9,693 bases of DNA from Chloroflexota bacterium. GTDB lineage: Bacteria; Chloroflexota; UBA4733. The position numbers and the translations under genes are program-made. The DNA is taken from contig JAICXR010000089.1 of the NCBI GenBank assembly GCA_025980355.1, forward strand, positions 1 through 9,693. Direction: 5' to 3'. The notes beneath the pieces were generated by a model. The model worked only from the letters and a program-made list of their open reading frames with translations, made no database searches and had not been told where the DNA came from. Of the stretch, positions 1 through 7,162 are shown one piece after another (position 1 is the first letter of the stretch; every line of letters begins with the position of its first letter).

Positions 1-98
1 GCCCGCCCCAGGAAAAAGCCGGCCAGGAGGCCGAGGAGCACGGCGGATAGGAGCGCCGCGGCCGCCGGGCGCCGGCGCGGTGGTGGTCGATTCCTCAG
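1..98 (-). CDS. Possible 5' end of a further membrane-protein gene, cut by the window edge
   Basis: After the stop of the DUF2142-like gene (TGA at 97-95) the minus strand has one frame that runs to the window edge without a stop. It reads as a basic proline/arginine stretch followed by a hydrophobic helix (AALLSAVLLGLLAGFFLGR), the usual look of a first transmembrane segment. No ATG exists in this piece. Possible starts are a CTG at 98-96 that overlaps the preceding stop as CTGA, or a GTG at 41-39, neither with a convincing ribosome binding site. If real, it continues leftwards and would be co-transcribed with the gene before it. Composition alone could produce such a frame in GC-rich DNA, so this is only a suggestion. 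Confidence 0.3.
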   Translation of the reverse strand, partial: MRNRPPPRRRPAAAALLSAVLLGLLAGFFLGR

Positions 99-2431
99 GG
101 CTGGTTCCTTACTGGGACGATGATGTGGTCGTCCGGCTGCGCCGCGCCATCGGCGGCGAACACGGGGAGGCGAGACTGGGGCTGGCCCTGCGGGTAGGCG
201 CCAATCTCCACCCGCGTCGTCCCCGCCGACAATCCGGCGGGAACGGGAATTGTCAGCGTATCGTCAATGGTCTCTCCCGCCGGCCAGAGGTCGGTCGGGT
301 AGTGGCCGTCCAACGGCTCGGCGTCGGACCCGGCGACGGCTTTGCCATCGGGCCCCAGGAGGTGGGCGAAGAGGACGAGGCGCGGCAGGGGCGCCCGCAG
401 GGCGCGCAGGCGCAGGTGCACCTGCAGCGTGTCGGCGCCGGACGTGGGCGGCACGATCGCGGTCGACAGGAGGCCGAGGTCGGCGCCGTAGCGGTATTGC
501 GCTGCGCCGCCTTGTGCCGTGACGGGCTGGCCGATACGGAAACGCCCCAGGAAGGGCGTCAGGGGACGCCCGGCACTGTCCGTGGCGGCGAGCGCGATGG
601 GCCGCAGATAGCCGGGATGGTTCGGCTGCGGGTCCAGCACCTGCTGCTCCACGCCGACAACGAGGCGCCCCATCTGCGGCGCCGGCGCGTCGGCGGCGAC
701 GGTGAGCTCGTACGGGTCGGCGTAGGTCGGCCCGACCCGCCAGAGCGGCGTGCCCAGGTTGCCGCGTCCGGGCAGGCCGTCGACGCCACCCAGCACCGAA
801 CCGCCGGCATCGACGACGTGGACGCCGACGGTGTACGACGTGGACATCGGTCGTAAGGCCTGCCAGTAGAGGGTCACGTGGACGACGCCACCGGGCGGCA
901 CGGAATCGTCTTCGACGCGGTAGCCGACGAGGTGCATCGAGCCGAAGACCACGTCCACCGGATTTGGGATCGGGGTCCCAGTCGGGACGGGCGCCGGCGC
1001 CGCGTAGGCGGGCACGACCACGTTCGGCAGCAACCAGAGGGAAAGGGCGGCCAGGCCGACACCGGGTACGGCCAGCAGCGCCGGCAGCCGCCGGGTGAAG
1101 GCGGAGAGGCCGAGGGCCAGCAGCAGGCCAACGGCGCCGATCGCGCCGAACAGGTAGCGACCGGGCACCAGCGTCGGGGCCTCATAGTAGATGGCCCGGT
1201 AGAGCGGCTCCGGCAGCATGACGAGGAAGAAGACGGCCAGGACGGCCGCCCCGCGCCAGGACGGCGGTATGGCGGCATTCGTAACACCGGCCCGGCGCCG
1301 GACGATGGCAGAAACCAGCAGCCAGAGCAGCCCCGCCAGGCAGAGCAGGGTGAAGGCCAGCAGCGCGTCGTAGACGCGGTCCGGCGCGCCGAGCGTCCCC
1401 CAGCCGATCAGGGCCCAGAAGCTGCGGAAGGTGTAGGTGACCAGGCGCGAGACGAAGCTGCCGGACGCGCTGTGGAGGACGGCGGTGCCCTTGAAGGCCG
1501 GGTTGTTGATGATGTCGCTCGTCTCGGTGCGGTCGGTGATCCAGTGGCCAAACAGCAGGCGGTTACGCAGAAACCACCAGCCGGCGACGATGACGACGCT
1601 GGCGACGAACCCGCCGCCCCACCGAACGAGGGCAGGGAAGTGGCGCTTGGGCCACCAGGCGAGGAGCAGGACGACGACGGCGAAGGGCAGCAAGGCCAGC
1701 GCGGAGTTCTTGGTCAGCAGGCTCAGGCCGACCGCCACGCCGAACCAGACGGCACGCCCCACGGTGGGCGACTGCAGCATCGCCAGTGCCGCGAGCAAGG
1801 CCAGGCCGAAGGTCACCGGCACCAGGGCGTCGTTAGTCACGGCGTCGGTGACGCCGAGCGCCGTCGGCACAAAGGCGGCAATCGCGGCGCCGGCGAGGGC
1901 CACCCAGGGCCGCCCCGGCAAGGCCAGCCGCCCGGCCAGGTAGGTGAGCAAGACCGTCAGGCCGTCGAGCAACACCGACCAGAATCGCGCGATATGCAGC
2001 AGCAAGAGGCCGTCCTGCCAGGGGAATGCTTCGACGCTCGGCACGTGGACGGCGGCGTTGACGCCGCGACTGCCGTCGCCGTTGAGGAAGAACGGGTTCA
2101 TCGGCGGCCGGTACTGCCCGCCGAGGCCGAGCAGGTGGCCGGCGACACCAGGCACGACGTAGTAGAGGGGCGGCTGGTGCCCCTCGTCAAAGTAGGGCGT
2201 GAGCAACCCGCCCGGATCGGGCAAGGTCAGATCCTGGGCAATGTGGTCGACGTAGGCGGCGTGCCCCGTCTCGTCGTGCGACTCCAGCGGCGGCTGCAGG
2301 ATGCTATAGGCGGCGCCCAGCGCGAGGCGGGCGAGGATGAGGAGCGAGAGGAGGACGACGGGGCCGCGCCTGCCGTCAATGCCCTTGCGGTCAATGATTG
2401 TACACCGGCACGATGCGCGTCTCCGAATCAC
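95..2431 (-). CDS. DUF2142-like polytopic membrane protein (GT-C type glycosyltransferase-like) with two C-terminal beta-sandwich domains
   Basis: A 778-residue protein, probably a lipid-linked-sugar-dependent glycosyltransferase of the GT-C fold or a relative; the substrate is unknown. About eleven hydrophobic segments lie between residues 25 and 476. Family-type motifs are visible: an acidic SHDE..H motif at 51-57 in the first outside loop, HQPPLYY at 85-91, TDAVTNDAL at 195-203, and VPGRYLF at 422-428 before the last helices. From about 496 to 778 the protein is soluble and beta-rich, in two similar parts (about 496-600 and 650-775), each with a YW/HL-type strand pattern, probably facing outside. 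The start is a GTG at 2431 with AGAGG directly against it, so the exact start is unsure; there is no better start before the first helix. It overlaps the end of the upstream HD gene by about 41 bases, suggesting one transcript. Confidence 0.75.
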   Translation of the reverse strand: MIRRRASCRCTIIDRKGIDGRRGPVVLLSLLILARLALGAAYSILQPPLESHDETGHAAYVDHIAQDLTLPDPGGLLTPYFDEGHQPPLYYVVPGVAGHLLGLGGQYRPPMNPFFLNGDGSRGVNAAVHVPSVEAFPWQDGLLLLHIARFWSVLLDGLTVLLTYLAGRLALPGRPWVALAGAAIAAFVPTALGVTDAVTNDALVPVTFGLALLAALAMLQSPTVGRAVWFGVAVGLSLLTKNSALALLPFAVVVLLLAWWPKRHFPALVRWGGGFVASVVIVAGWWFLRNRLLFGHWITDRTETSDIINNPAFKGTAVLHSASGSFVSRLVTYTFRSFWALIGWGTLGAPDRVYDALLAFTLLCLAGLLWLLVSAIVRRRAGVTNAAIPPSWRGAAVLAVFFLVMLPEPLYRAIYYEAPTLVPGRYLFGAIGAVGLLLALGLSAFTRRLPALLAVPGVGLAALSLWLLPNVVVPAYAAPAPVPTGTPIPNPVDVVFGSMHLVGYRVEDDSVPPGGVVHVTLYWQALRPMSTSYTVGVHVVDAGGSVLGGVDGLPGRGNLGTPLWRVGPTYADPYELTVAADAPAPQMGRLVVGVEQQVLDPQPNHPGYLRPIALAATDSAGRPLTPFLGRFRIGQPVTAQGGAAQYRYGADLGLLSTAIVPPTSGADTLQVHLRLRALRAPLPRLVLFAHLLGPDGKAVAGSDAEPLDGHYPTDLWPAGETIDDTLTIPVPAGLSAGTTRVEIGAYPQGQPQSRLPVFAADGAAQPDDHIIVPVRNQP

Positions 2432-3323
2432 CCTCTATTGACGCGAGAACGTCGACATAGTCACGGATGCTGGAGTTGTCGATCTTGCGCTTCAGCAGCT
2501 CGTCCACCTGGAAGATGCCGGCGGAGTTGTTCATTTCGATCGCGATACTGATCGGCTTCTGCGGCCCCTTGCCGATAATCACGCGGTCGATGGCGGCCGC
2601 CGATACGGAGTGGATGTCGAGCTTGCCGGCCTGAAAGGGGATGCGCGAACGCCCTTTGGACATATCCAGGGCGTCGGCGACCTTGACGCAGCCGGCTTCG
2701 ATGGTGAGGCACGTTTCCTCCCAGTCGTGGGCGACGATCGCGTGCAGCACCTCGCTGACGATGATCGTCCGCTCCGGCTCGTCGTAGAGGGTAGAAAGCA
2801 GGTCTCGCGCCTTGGGAGCGGCCAGCACCAGGCTGTAGCGTTCGTGCTGATGGCGATGGACAGAGATGCCGATGTCGTGGAGCGCCGCTGCCAGGACCAC
2901 GATCACTTCGGCGTCGGTGCGGTGCAGACCGTGATCTTTGACAACGCCCGCTTCGATGCCGGCGTCGAAGAGGAGGCGCAGGAGGCGCAAAGCGATGTTG
3001 GCAACGATTCGGATATGGATGGGGCCGTGATCGGTGATGTGGGAACGGTCGATGGCGTTAACGTTGGCGCAGCGCCAGAGTTGGTGGAGCTCCGCGTCTT
3101 GCCGGATGCGTTCCAGCAGCCCTTCCAGCTTCTGGTTGTGCCGGGTCGGAACCGAGAAGCCTCCGCTGAGCGCCGGTTCCTGATGGCGAAGCGCCGTACC
3201 GACGACGCGGAGCTGTTGTTCCTCCGGGCCACCCCCGGCAAGGACGTCGACGCTGCCGTTTGTCGCCGGCAGAACGACCTCCCTCCCCTGGCGCGGTCGC
3301 TCGCGCTCGCCGTCCTTTGCCAT
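2391..3323 (-). CDS. HD-domain metal-dependent phosphohydrolase, COG3294-like
   Basis: A 310-residue soluble protein of the HD superfamily; substrate unknown. Putative metal-binding residues run in the expected order: DHGPIH (about 98-103), the HD pair in ALHDIG (H149 D150) followed by H156, H158 and H160, AHDW (H199 D200), and ADALDMSKGRSRIPF (about 216-230). The C-terminal block with NNSAGIFQVDELLK and the end VPVY is typical, as far as I recall, of a family shared by archaea and Chloroflexota (COG3294). The frame opens earlier at a GTG (3395), but I prefer the ATG at 3323: GGGGA lies 5-6 bases before it, conservation begins well downstream, and an extended -10-like element sits where the longer N-terminus would be. 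The first 50 or so residues are charged and look unstructured. It is divergent from the HD-GYP gene and precedes the DUF2142-like gene. Confidence 0.8.
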   Translation of the reverse strand: MAKDGERERPRQGREVVLPATNGSVDVLAGGGPEEQQLRVVGTALRHQEPALSGGFSVPTRHNQKLEGLLERIRQDAELHQLWRCANVNAIDRSHITDHGPIHIRIVANIALRLLRLLFDAGIEAGVVKDHGLHRTDAEVIVVLAAALHDIGISVHRHQHERYSLVLAAPKARDLLSTLYDEPERTIIVSEVLHAIVAHDWEETCLTIEAGCVKVADALDMSKGRSRIPFQAGKLDIHSVSAAAIDRVIIGKGPQKPISIAIEMNNSAGIFQVDELLKRKIDNSSIRDYVDVLASIEGDSETRIVPVYNH

Positions 3324-3385
3324 CGGGTCCCCATGCCTGCTGTCTGGGCCGACGCTGCGGACGCTCCGGCCATCACCTGAATAAC

Positions 3386-3394
3386 AGCATAGCA
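3386..3394 (-). promoter_or_regulatory. Candidate extended -10 promoter for the HD phosphohydrolase gene
   Basis: Read on the minus strand the sequence is TGCTATGCT, a TGn extension plus a TATGCT hexamer (4 of 6 bases match TATAAT). No recognisable -35 lies 16-18 bases upstream. Transcription from here would begin near 3379 and leave a leader of about 55 bases before the ATG at 3323. The call rests on pattern only. Confidence 0.35.
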
Positions 3395-3420
3395 CGGGCG
3401 GTTCCCGTCCGGGCTAGCCC
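3394..3420. promoter_or_regulatory. Two adjacent palindromes in the divergent spacer, operator-like
   Basis: ACGGGcggttCCCGT (3394-3408) is a perfect 5-bp inverted repeat with a 5-base centre. GGGCTAGCCC (3411-3420) is a perfect 10-bp palindrome. Together they cover the spacer and -35 area of the minus-strand promoter candidate and lie upstream of the plus-strand HD-GYP gene, so a regulator bound here could act on both. Small GC palindromes are frequent in such DNA, so function is not shown. The rest of the 204-base spacer (3324-3527) shows only a weak plus-strand TGCTATCGT at 3456-3464. Confidence 0.3.
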
Positions 3421-3515
3421 ATATGTGCTGGAGACCGCCGCCGCCGGGTGCTCGCTGCTATCGTTCTCGTAATGTTCAGCGGCCAGGCTTAGGCTACCTG
3501 TTGGGGCGGAGTGAA

Positions 3516-3520
3516 GGAGG
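3516..3520 (+). promoter_or_regulatory. Ribosome binding site that decides the HD-GYP start
   Basis: GGAGG lies 7 bases before the ATG at 3528. The frame is open back to an ATG at 3423, but no such site precedes that one and the extra 35 residues are proline/arginine-rich and unlike a membrane N-terminus. Confidence 0.8.
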
Positions 3521-3527
3521 ACGGCCG

Positions 3528-4994
3528 ATGAAGCCTCTCCTTTTCCCACACCGTTTCAGTGGCACGGCGACCACCCGGTGGTGGGAGCGCCTCCTGCGCC
3601 TGCCGGCGGCAATGGCGCTGTCGGGCGCGGCGCTCGTCGCGGCGCCGCCGGCGTCGGGTTGGCCTTGGCGACCGTCGCTGGCCGGCCTGATCGCCGCAGC
3701 GATCCTCTGGCTGGCCGTTTGGGCGCTACGCGACGACTGGGGGATAACACGCTGGGTCTGGCCCGGCCTTGCGCTGGCCCTGGGAGTCGGCGAGTTGGCC
3801 GGTGTGCTGACCGGGATTGTCCCGGCGGTCGCGCTGCTGCCATTGCTGGCGACCGTGCCGGTGTATCCGTTGGAGAGCCTCGCGCTCCTGGCGCTGGCCT
3901 CGGCCGCCTTGCTCGCGCGCGGCGCGCCGGTCGCCGCCATGCTGCCGTGGGACGTCACGGCATGGTCGATCATCGTCGCCGCCGCCTTGCTCCGCCTCTT
4001 GGCGCGGGGGCGACACCAGGCCAGCACGCTGCTCGGCGACTGCGTCCGGGTGGTGTCCTCGCCGGATGATGCCGAGAGCCTGCACCTCCTCCAGCAGTTC
4101 GCGCCGACGGGTGAGGTCGGCCTACTGCGCGGTGAGACGGGGCAATCGGGGATCAGCGCGGTCGAGCGTCCCTTTATCTGGCTGCAGGGAGACCGCCTCC
4201 ATAAGGGGAAGGCGCTGGTCGCCCCGGGCATGGTGCAGTTGCCGGCGGCCTTTCCACGGGGGCGCACGTCGACGATCGATCTGCCGGCCGCTCCCGGCAC
4301 CAAACTCTACGTGGTCGGCCAACCCAGAGGCGATGACGCCCTGCTCCGCGATGTCGCCGGGCTGATCGGCCTGCGAGAATCGCACCGCCTGCTGACGGCG
4401 CGCCTGCGATCGGCCGACTACAGCGCGCTGGAGAGCCTGGTGCAAGCGTTGGATGCCCGCGACCCCTATACGCGCGGCCACTCCGAGCGCGTCGCCCACT
4501 TCGCCGTGGTCATCGGCGAGGCGCTCGGCCTGAGCGCCGACCTCATTGATGCGCTGCAGCGAGGGGGCATGCTCCACGATATCGGCAAGATCGGCATTCC
4601 CGAGCACATCCTGCACAAGCCGGATCGCCTGACGGCAGAGGAATATGCGGTGATGCAGCGCCACGTCAAGATCGGCATCCAGATTATCGACGCGATCAAC
4701 AGCTCCGCCAGCGTGCTCGACATTGTGAGCAGCCACCACGAGCACCATAACGGCACCGGCTATCCGCGACAGCTGCAGGGCGAACAAATCCCGCTACTCG
4801 CCCGCATCACCCACGTGGCGGACTCCTACGAGGCGATGACGTCGGCCCGCAGCTACAATCGACCGCGCCCCACATCGGAGGGTATCGCCGAGCTGCGCCG
4901 CTGCGCCGGCACCCAGTTCCACCCGGATATCGTGGAGGCCTTCGCCCTGGTCATGCAACCGAGTAGGGGACGCGGCGTTCCCGCCGTGGTATGA
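3528..4994 (+). CDS. Membrane-anchored HD-GYP domain protein, probable cyclic-di-GMP phosphodiesterase
   Basis: A 488-residue protein expected to hydrolyse cyclic di-GMP at the inner face of the membrane. Residues about 25-158 form five or six hydrophobic helices. Residues about 163-290 are a soluble linker of no clear family, placed where GAF sensors often sit. The HD-GYP domain fills about 300-478: ALDARDPYTRGHSERVAHF (308-325), the HD pair H350 D351 with IGKIGIP after it, HKPDRLT (363-369), H379, the HH pair at 403-404 in HHEHHNGTGYP (403-413) carrying the GYP signature at 411-413, and THVADSYEAMTSARSY (428-443). All residues expected for an active enzyme are visible; the usual D before G is N408. 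No GGDEF domain is fused. The gene is divergent from the COG3294-like HD gene and is followed, after 54 bases, by the peptidase gene. The membrane part suggests a sensor input of unknown kind. Confidence 0.9.
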   Translation: MKPLLFPHRFSGTATTRWWERLLRLPAAMALSGAALVAAPPASGWPWRPSLAGLIAAAILWLAVWALRDDWGITRWVWPGLALALGVGELAGVLTGIVPAVALLPLLATVPVYPLESLALLALASAALLARGAPVAAMLPWDVTAWSIIVAAALLRLLARGRHQASTLLGDCVRVVSSPDDAESLHLLQQFAPTGEVGLLRGETGQSGISAVERPFIWLQGDRLHKGKALVAPGMVQLPAAFPRGRTSTIDLPAAPGTKLYVVGQPRGDDALLRDVAGLIGLRESHRLLTARLRSADYSALESLVQALDARDPYTRGHSERVAHFAVVIGEALGLSADLIDALQRGGMLHDIGKIGIPEHILHKPDRLTAEEYAVMQRHVKIGIQIIDAINSSASVLDIVSSHHEHHNGTGYPRQLQGEQIPLLARITHVADSYEAMTSARSYNRPRPTSEGIAELRRCAGTQFHPDIVEAFALVMQPSRGRGVPAVV

Positions 4995-4995
4995 T
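4987..4995 (+). promoter_or_regulatory. Candidate extended -10 promoter for the peptidase-efp-accB-xseA-xseB-recX run
   Basis: TGGTATGAT combines the TGn extension with TATGAT (5 of 6 bases match TATAAT) and overlaps the HD-GYP stop codon. Seventeen bases upstream is GGGACG, which matches TTGACA only at GAC. Transcription would begin near 5002, about 47 bases before the peptidase ATG. No terminator separates the HD-GYP gene from this run, so read-through is also possible. Confidence 0.4.
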
Positions 4996-5048
4996 TGGCG
5001 GCTGCCGCTCGCTGTCTTGCCGGCAGATTGCCGTGACGTGGGGGGGAC

Positions 5049-6113
5049 ATGCGGGCGAGATTGGAGCGGCTCCGCCCGCTGATCGCCGAGGCGGCGCTGG
5101 ACGTGCTGCTCGTGGCCGGCGCCGACAATCGGCGCTACCTTTCCGGCTTCACCGGCAGCGCCGGGGCACTCCTGGTCAGCCCGGACGGTGCCTGGCTCGT
5201 CGCTGATTTCCGCTACTGGCAGCAGGCCGCCGCGCAGGTCGCCGACTTCGCCATCGTGCGCATGCCGCCCATGACGCGCCTGGAAACGACCCTCCCCAGC
5301 CTCGTGGCCGAGCACGGCTGGCGGCGCATCGGGGTGGAAGCCGATCACCTGACGCTCGAAGCCTTCGACCTGCTGACGCAGGCCCTAGCGGAGCGATCGG
5401 CAACGCTGGTCAAAACGACCGGTCTCGTGGACCGGCTGCGCCAGGCCAAGGACGCGGAGGAGCTTCGCCGCATCCAGGCGGCGGTCGACCTGACGGATGC
5501 GGCGATGGAGCACGCGGCCGGCATCCTGCGGCCAGGCATAAGCGAAGCGGACGTGGCCTGGGCGGTCGAGGCCTTTATGCGCACGCACGGCGGGCAGGAG
5601 CTGGCCTTCCCGGCGATCGTCGCCTTTGGCGCGAACAGCGCGCTGCCCCACCACCACCCGGGCGCCTATCAACTGCGGGCTGCCGATCCGGTCGTGATCG
5701 ACATGGGAGCACGCGTGGATGGCTATTGCGCCGACCTCACCCGCAGCTTCTGCCTGGCCCCCGCCGACAGCCACTATGCCGACGTCTATGCTATCGTGTT
5801 AGAGGCGCTGCGCGCTGCCGAGCGGCAGATGCATGCCGGGCTCACCGGCCAGCAGGCGGACGCCATCGCCCGCTCCGTCATCACGGAGCACGGGTACGGC
5901 GAGTTCTTCGGGCACGGCCTCGGCCATAGCCTGGGTCTCGCCATCCACGAGGCGCCCGCCCTCTCCCGGCTCAACGACCTGCCGATGCCCGTCGGAGCGG
6001 TTGAGACGGTCGAGCCCGGTATCTATCTTCCGGATTGGGGGGGCATCCGCATCGAGGATGTGGTGGTGCTGGAGGACGAGGGCGCACGCGTCCTGACCGG
6101 ATCGCCGAAGTAG
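5049..6113 (+). CDS. M24 family Xaa-Pro peptidase (aminopeptidase P / prolidase type)
   Basis: A 354-residue cytoplasmic metallopeptidase that releases residues next to proline from peptides. Residues 1-130 form the creatinase-like N-terminal domain (YLSGFTGSAGALLVS at 30-44, DFRYW at 53-57). The pita-bread catalytic domain follows, with all five metal ligands present: D218 in VIDMG, D229 in CADLTRSF, H293 in GHGLGHSLGL, E322 in TVEPGIY and E336 in IRIEDVV. H300 in AIHEAP is the usual substrate-side histidine. The length is normal for the short form of the family (YqhT/PepQ-like). The start is the ATG at 5049 after a G-run (5040-5046). The stop lies 13 bases before efp, an arrangement also known from Bacillus, where a relative (yqhT) precedes efp. 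Aminopeptidase P and prolidase activity cannot be told apart from sequence. Confidence 0.92.
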   Translation: MRARLERLRPLIAEAALDVLLVAGADNRRYLSGFTGSAGALLVSPDGAWLVADFRYWQQAAAQVADFAIVRMPPMTRLETTLPSLVAEHGWRRIGVEADHLTLEAFDLLTQALAERSATLVKTTGLVDRLRQAKDAEELRRIQAAVDLTDAAMEHAAGILRPGISEADVAWAVEAFMRTHGGQELAFPAIVAFGANSALPHHHPGAYQLRAADPVVIDMGARVDGYCADLTRSFCLAPADSHYADVYAIVLEALRAAERQMHAGLTGQQADAIARSVITEHGYGEFFGHGLGHSLGLAIHEAPALSRLNDLPMPVGAVETVEPGIYLPDWGGIRIEDVVVLEDEGARVLTGSPK

Positions 6114-6126
6114 GGGGAACATCGCG

Positions 6127-6687
6127 ATGATTGCCACTGGGGACTTGCGCAAAGGCATTGCCATCGAGTTTGACGGCAACCTGTACCGGATCGAGGATTT
6201 CCAGCACGTGAAAATGGGGCGCGGCAGCGCCTACGTCAAACTCAAGCTCCGCAACATCCGCAAGGGCGATATCACCGAGCGGACGTTCCAGGCGGGCGAG
6301 CGTTTCCAGCGCGCCACCTTGGACAAGAGCGAGGTGCAATTCCTCTACCGGGACGAAGACACGTTCCACTTCATGAACACGGCGACCTACGACCAGTTCG
6401 CGATCGACCTGGCCAGGCTGGGTAACGCCGTGAACTTCCTCAAGGAGAACGCTACGGTCGCGCTCCTGACCTACGGGGACGAACCGATCTCGGTGGAGAT
6501 GCCGCCATCCGTGGAGATGGAGGTGACCTACACGGAACCCGGCATCAAGGGGGACACTGCGACGGGCGGGACAAAGCCGGCCACCATCGAGACCGGCTAC
6601 ACCGTGCAGGTGCCGTTATTCGTGAACACCGGCGACCATATCCGGGTCGATACGCGGACCGGCGACTACGTTGAGCGCGTCAGCTAG
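6127..6687 (+). CDS. efp: Translation elongation factor P
   Basis: A 186-residue, full-length EF-P, which binds next to the P-site tRNA and rescues ribosomes stalled at proline runs. The three-domain layout is intact: KOW-like domain I (about 1-63, starting MIATGDLRKG), the OB domain II (about 65-125) and domain III, with the standard PGIKGDT..GGTKPATIETG stretch at about 137-156 and the end VDTRTGDYVERV. The tip loop reads HVKMGRGSA (27-35). The position of the modifiable lysine of the common PGKG loop is R32, and the proline before it is M30, so lysylation or 5-aminopentanolylation of a lysine is not possible here. No modification enzyme (EpmA, EarP or YmfI type) is encoded in the window. 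The start ATG follows GGGGGA at about 8-9 bases. The gene is 13 bases after the peptidase and 16 before accB. Confidence 0.97.
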   Translation: MIATGDLRKGIAIEFDGNLYRIEDFQHVKMGRGSAYVKLKLRNIRKGDITERTFQAGERFQRATLDKSEVQFLYRDEDTFHFMNTATYDQFAIDLARLGNAVNFLKENATVALLTYGDEPISVEMPPSVEMEVTYTEPGIKGDTATGGTKPATIETGYTVQVPLFVNTGDHIRVDTRTGDYVERVS

Positions 6688-6688
6688 C

Positions 6689-6694
6689 GGGGAG
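6689..6694 (+). promoter_or_regulatory. Ribosome binding site that decides the accB start
   Basis: GGGGAG just after the efp stop lies 9 bases before a GTG at 6704. The only earlier start in frame is a TTG at 6671 inside efp, with no binding site, so GTG at 6704 is preferred. Confidence 0.6.
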
Positions 6695-6703
6695 ATTCGT
6701 GCC

Positions 6704-7159
6704 GTGGCTGCCAGCGACCTACCCTTCGCCGAGTTCCTCGACGTGTACCTGTCCGGCATCCTGAAGGCGTTCGACGCCTCGACCGTGGCCGACCTGGACT
6801 TGCAGTACGGGGATGTGCGTCTCACGCTGCGCCGTCCCGTGACGGTCTCCGGCGCCGGTACGGTCGTCGCGACCGTCGGCGGGGCGGCCGAGACGCCGCC
6901 GGCGGAGGCGCAACCGGAGGGTCACACCATCACCGCGCAGATGGTCGGCACCTTCTACCTGACGCCGGCGCCGGGGAAGCCGCCGCTCGTGCAAGAAGGA
7001 GATCTCATCGAAAAAGGACAGGTCATCGGCATCATCGAAGCGATGAAGGTGATGAACGAACTGGAGGCGGAGATCGGGGGGCGCGTGATACGCATCCTGG
7101 TGAAGAACCAGGAGCCCGTGGAGTACGGCCAGCCGCTGATGCTGATCGCCCCGGAGTAG
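6704..7159 (+). CDS. accB: Biotin carboxyl carrier protein of acetyl-CoA carboxylase
   Basis: A 151-residue carrier that holds biotin while biotin carboxylase loads CO2 and the carboxyltransferase passes it to acetyl-CoA, the first step of fatty-acid synthesis. The N-terminal part (about 1-45) is an interaction helix and strand, followed by a proline/alanine-rich linker (about 50-73). The biotinyl domain begins at about 75 (ITAQMVGTFY) and includes the thumb-like APGKPP (about 89-94), as in the classic carrier. The biotin site is EAMKVMNE with the biotinylated lysine at K115, then the return strand with VEYGQPLMLI. The start is probably GTG at 6704; a longer form from TTG at 6671 would overlap efp by 17 bases and add 11 residues. 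accC, normally the next gene, is absent: xseA follows after 3 bases, so the carboxylase subunits must be elsewhere. Confidence 0.93.
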   Translation: MAASDLPFAEFLDVYLSGILKAFDASTVADLDLQYGDVRLTLRRPVTVSGAGTVVATVGGAAETPPAEAQPEGHTITAQMVGTFYLTPAPGKPPLVQEGDLIEKGQVIGIIEAMKVMNELEAEIGGRVIRILVKNQEPVEYGQPLMLIAPE

Positions 7160-7162
7160 CGC

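Noticed and set aside
878..2551. Long plus-strand open frame of 557 codons opposite the DUF2142-like gene
   Set aside because: Its protein is a run of Q, G, R, E and D without fold-like pattern, as expected from the antisense of a GC-rich membrane gene; the minus-strand frame has clear helices and motifs.
3324..3395. GTG start 24 codons earlier for the COG3294-like gene
   Set aside because: The extra residues show no family similarity and overlap a -10-like element; the ATG at 3323 has GGGGA before it.
3423..3527. Upstream ATG start for the HD-GYP gene
   Set aside because: No ribosome binding site there and a proline/arginine-rich extension; GGAGG sits exactly before the ATG at 3528.
4122..4787. 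Minus-strand frame of 221 codons opposite the HD-GYP gene
   Set aside because: The plus strand carries all HD-GYP motifs over the same bases; the opposite frame shows no family pattern.
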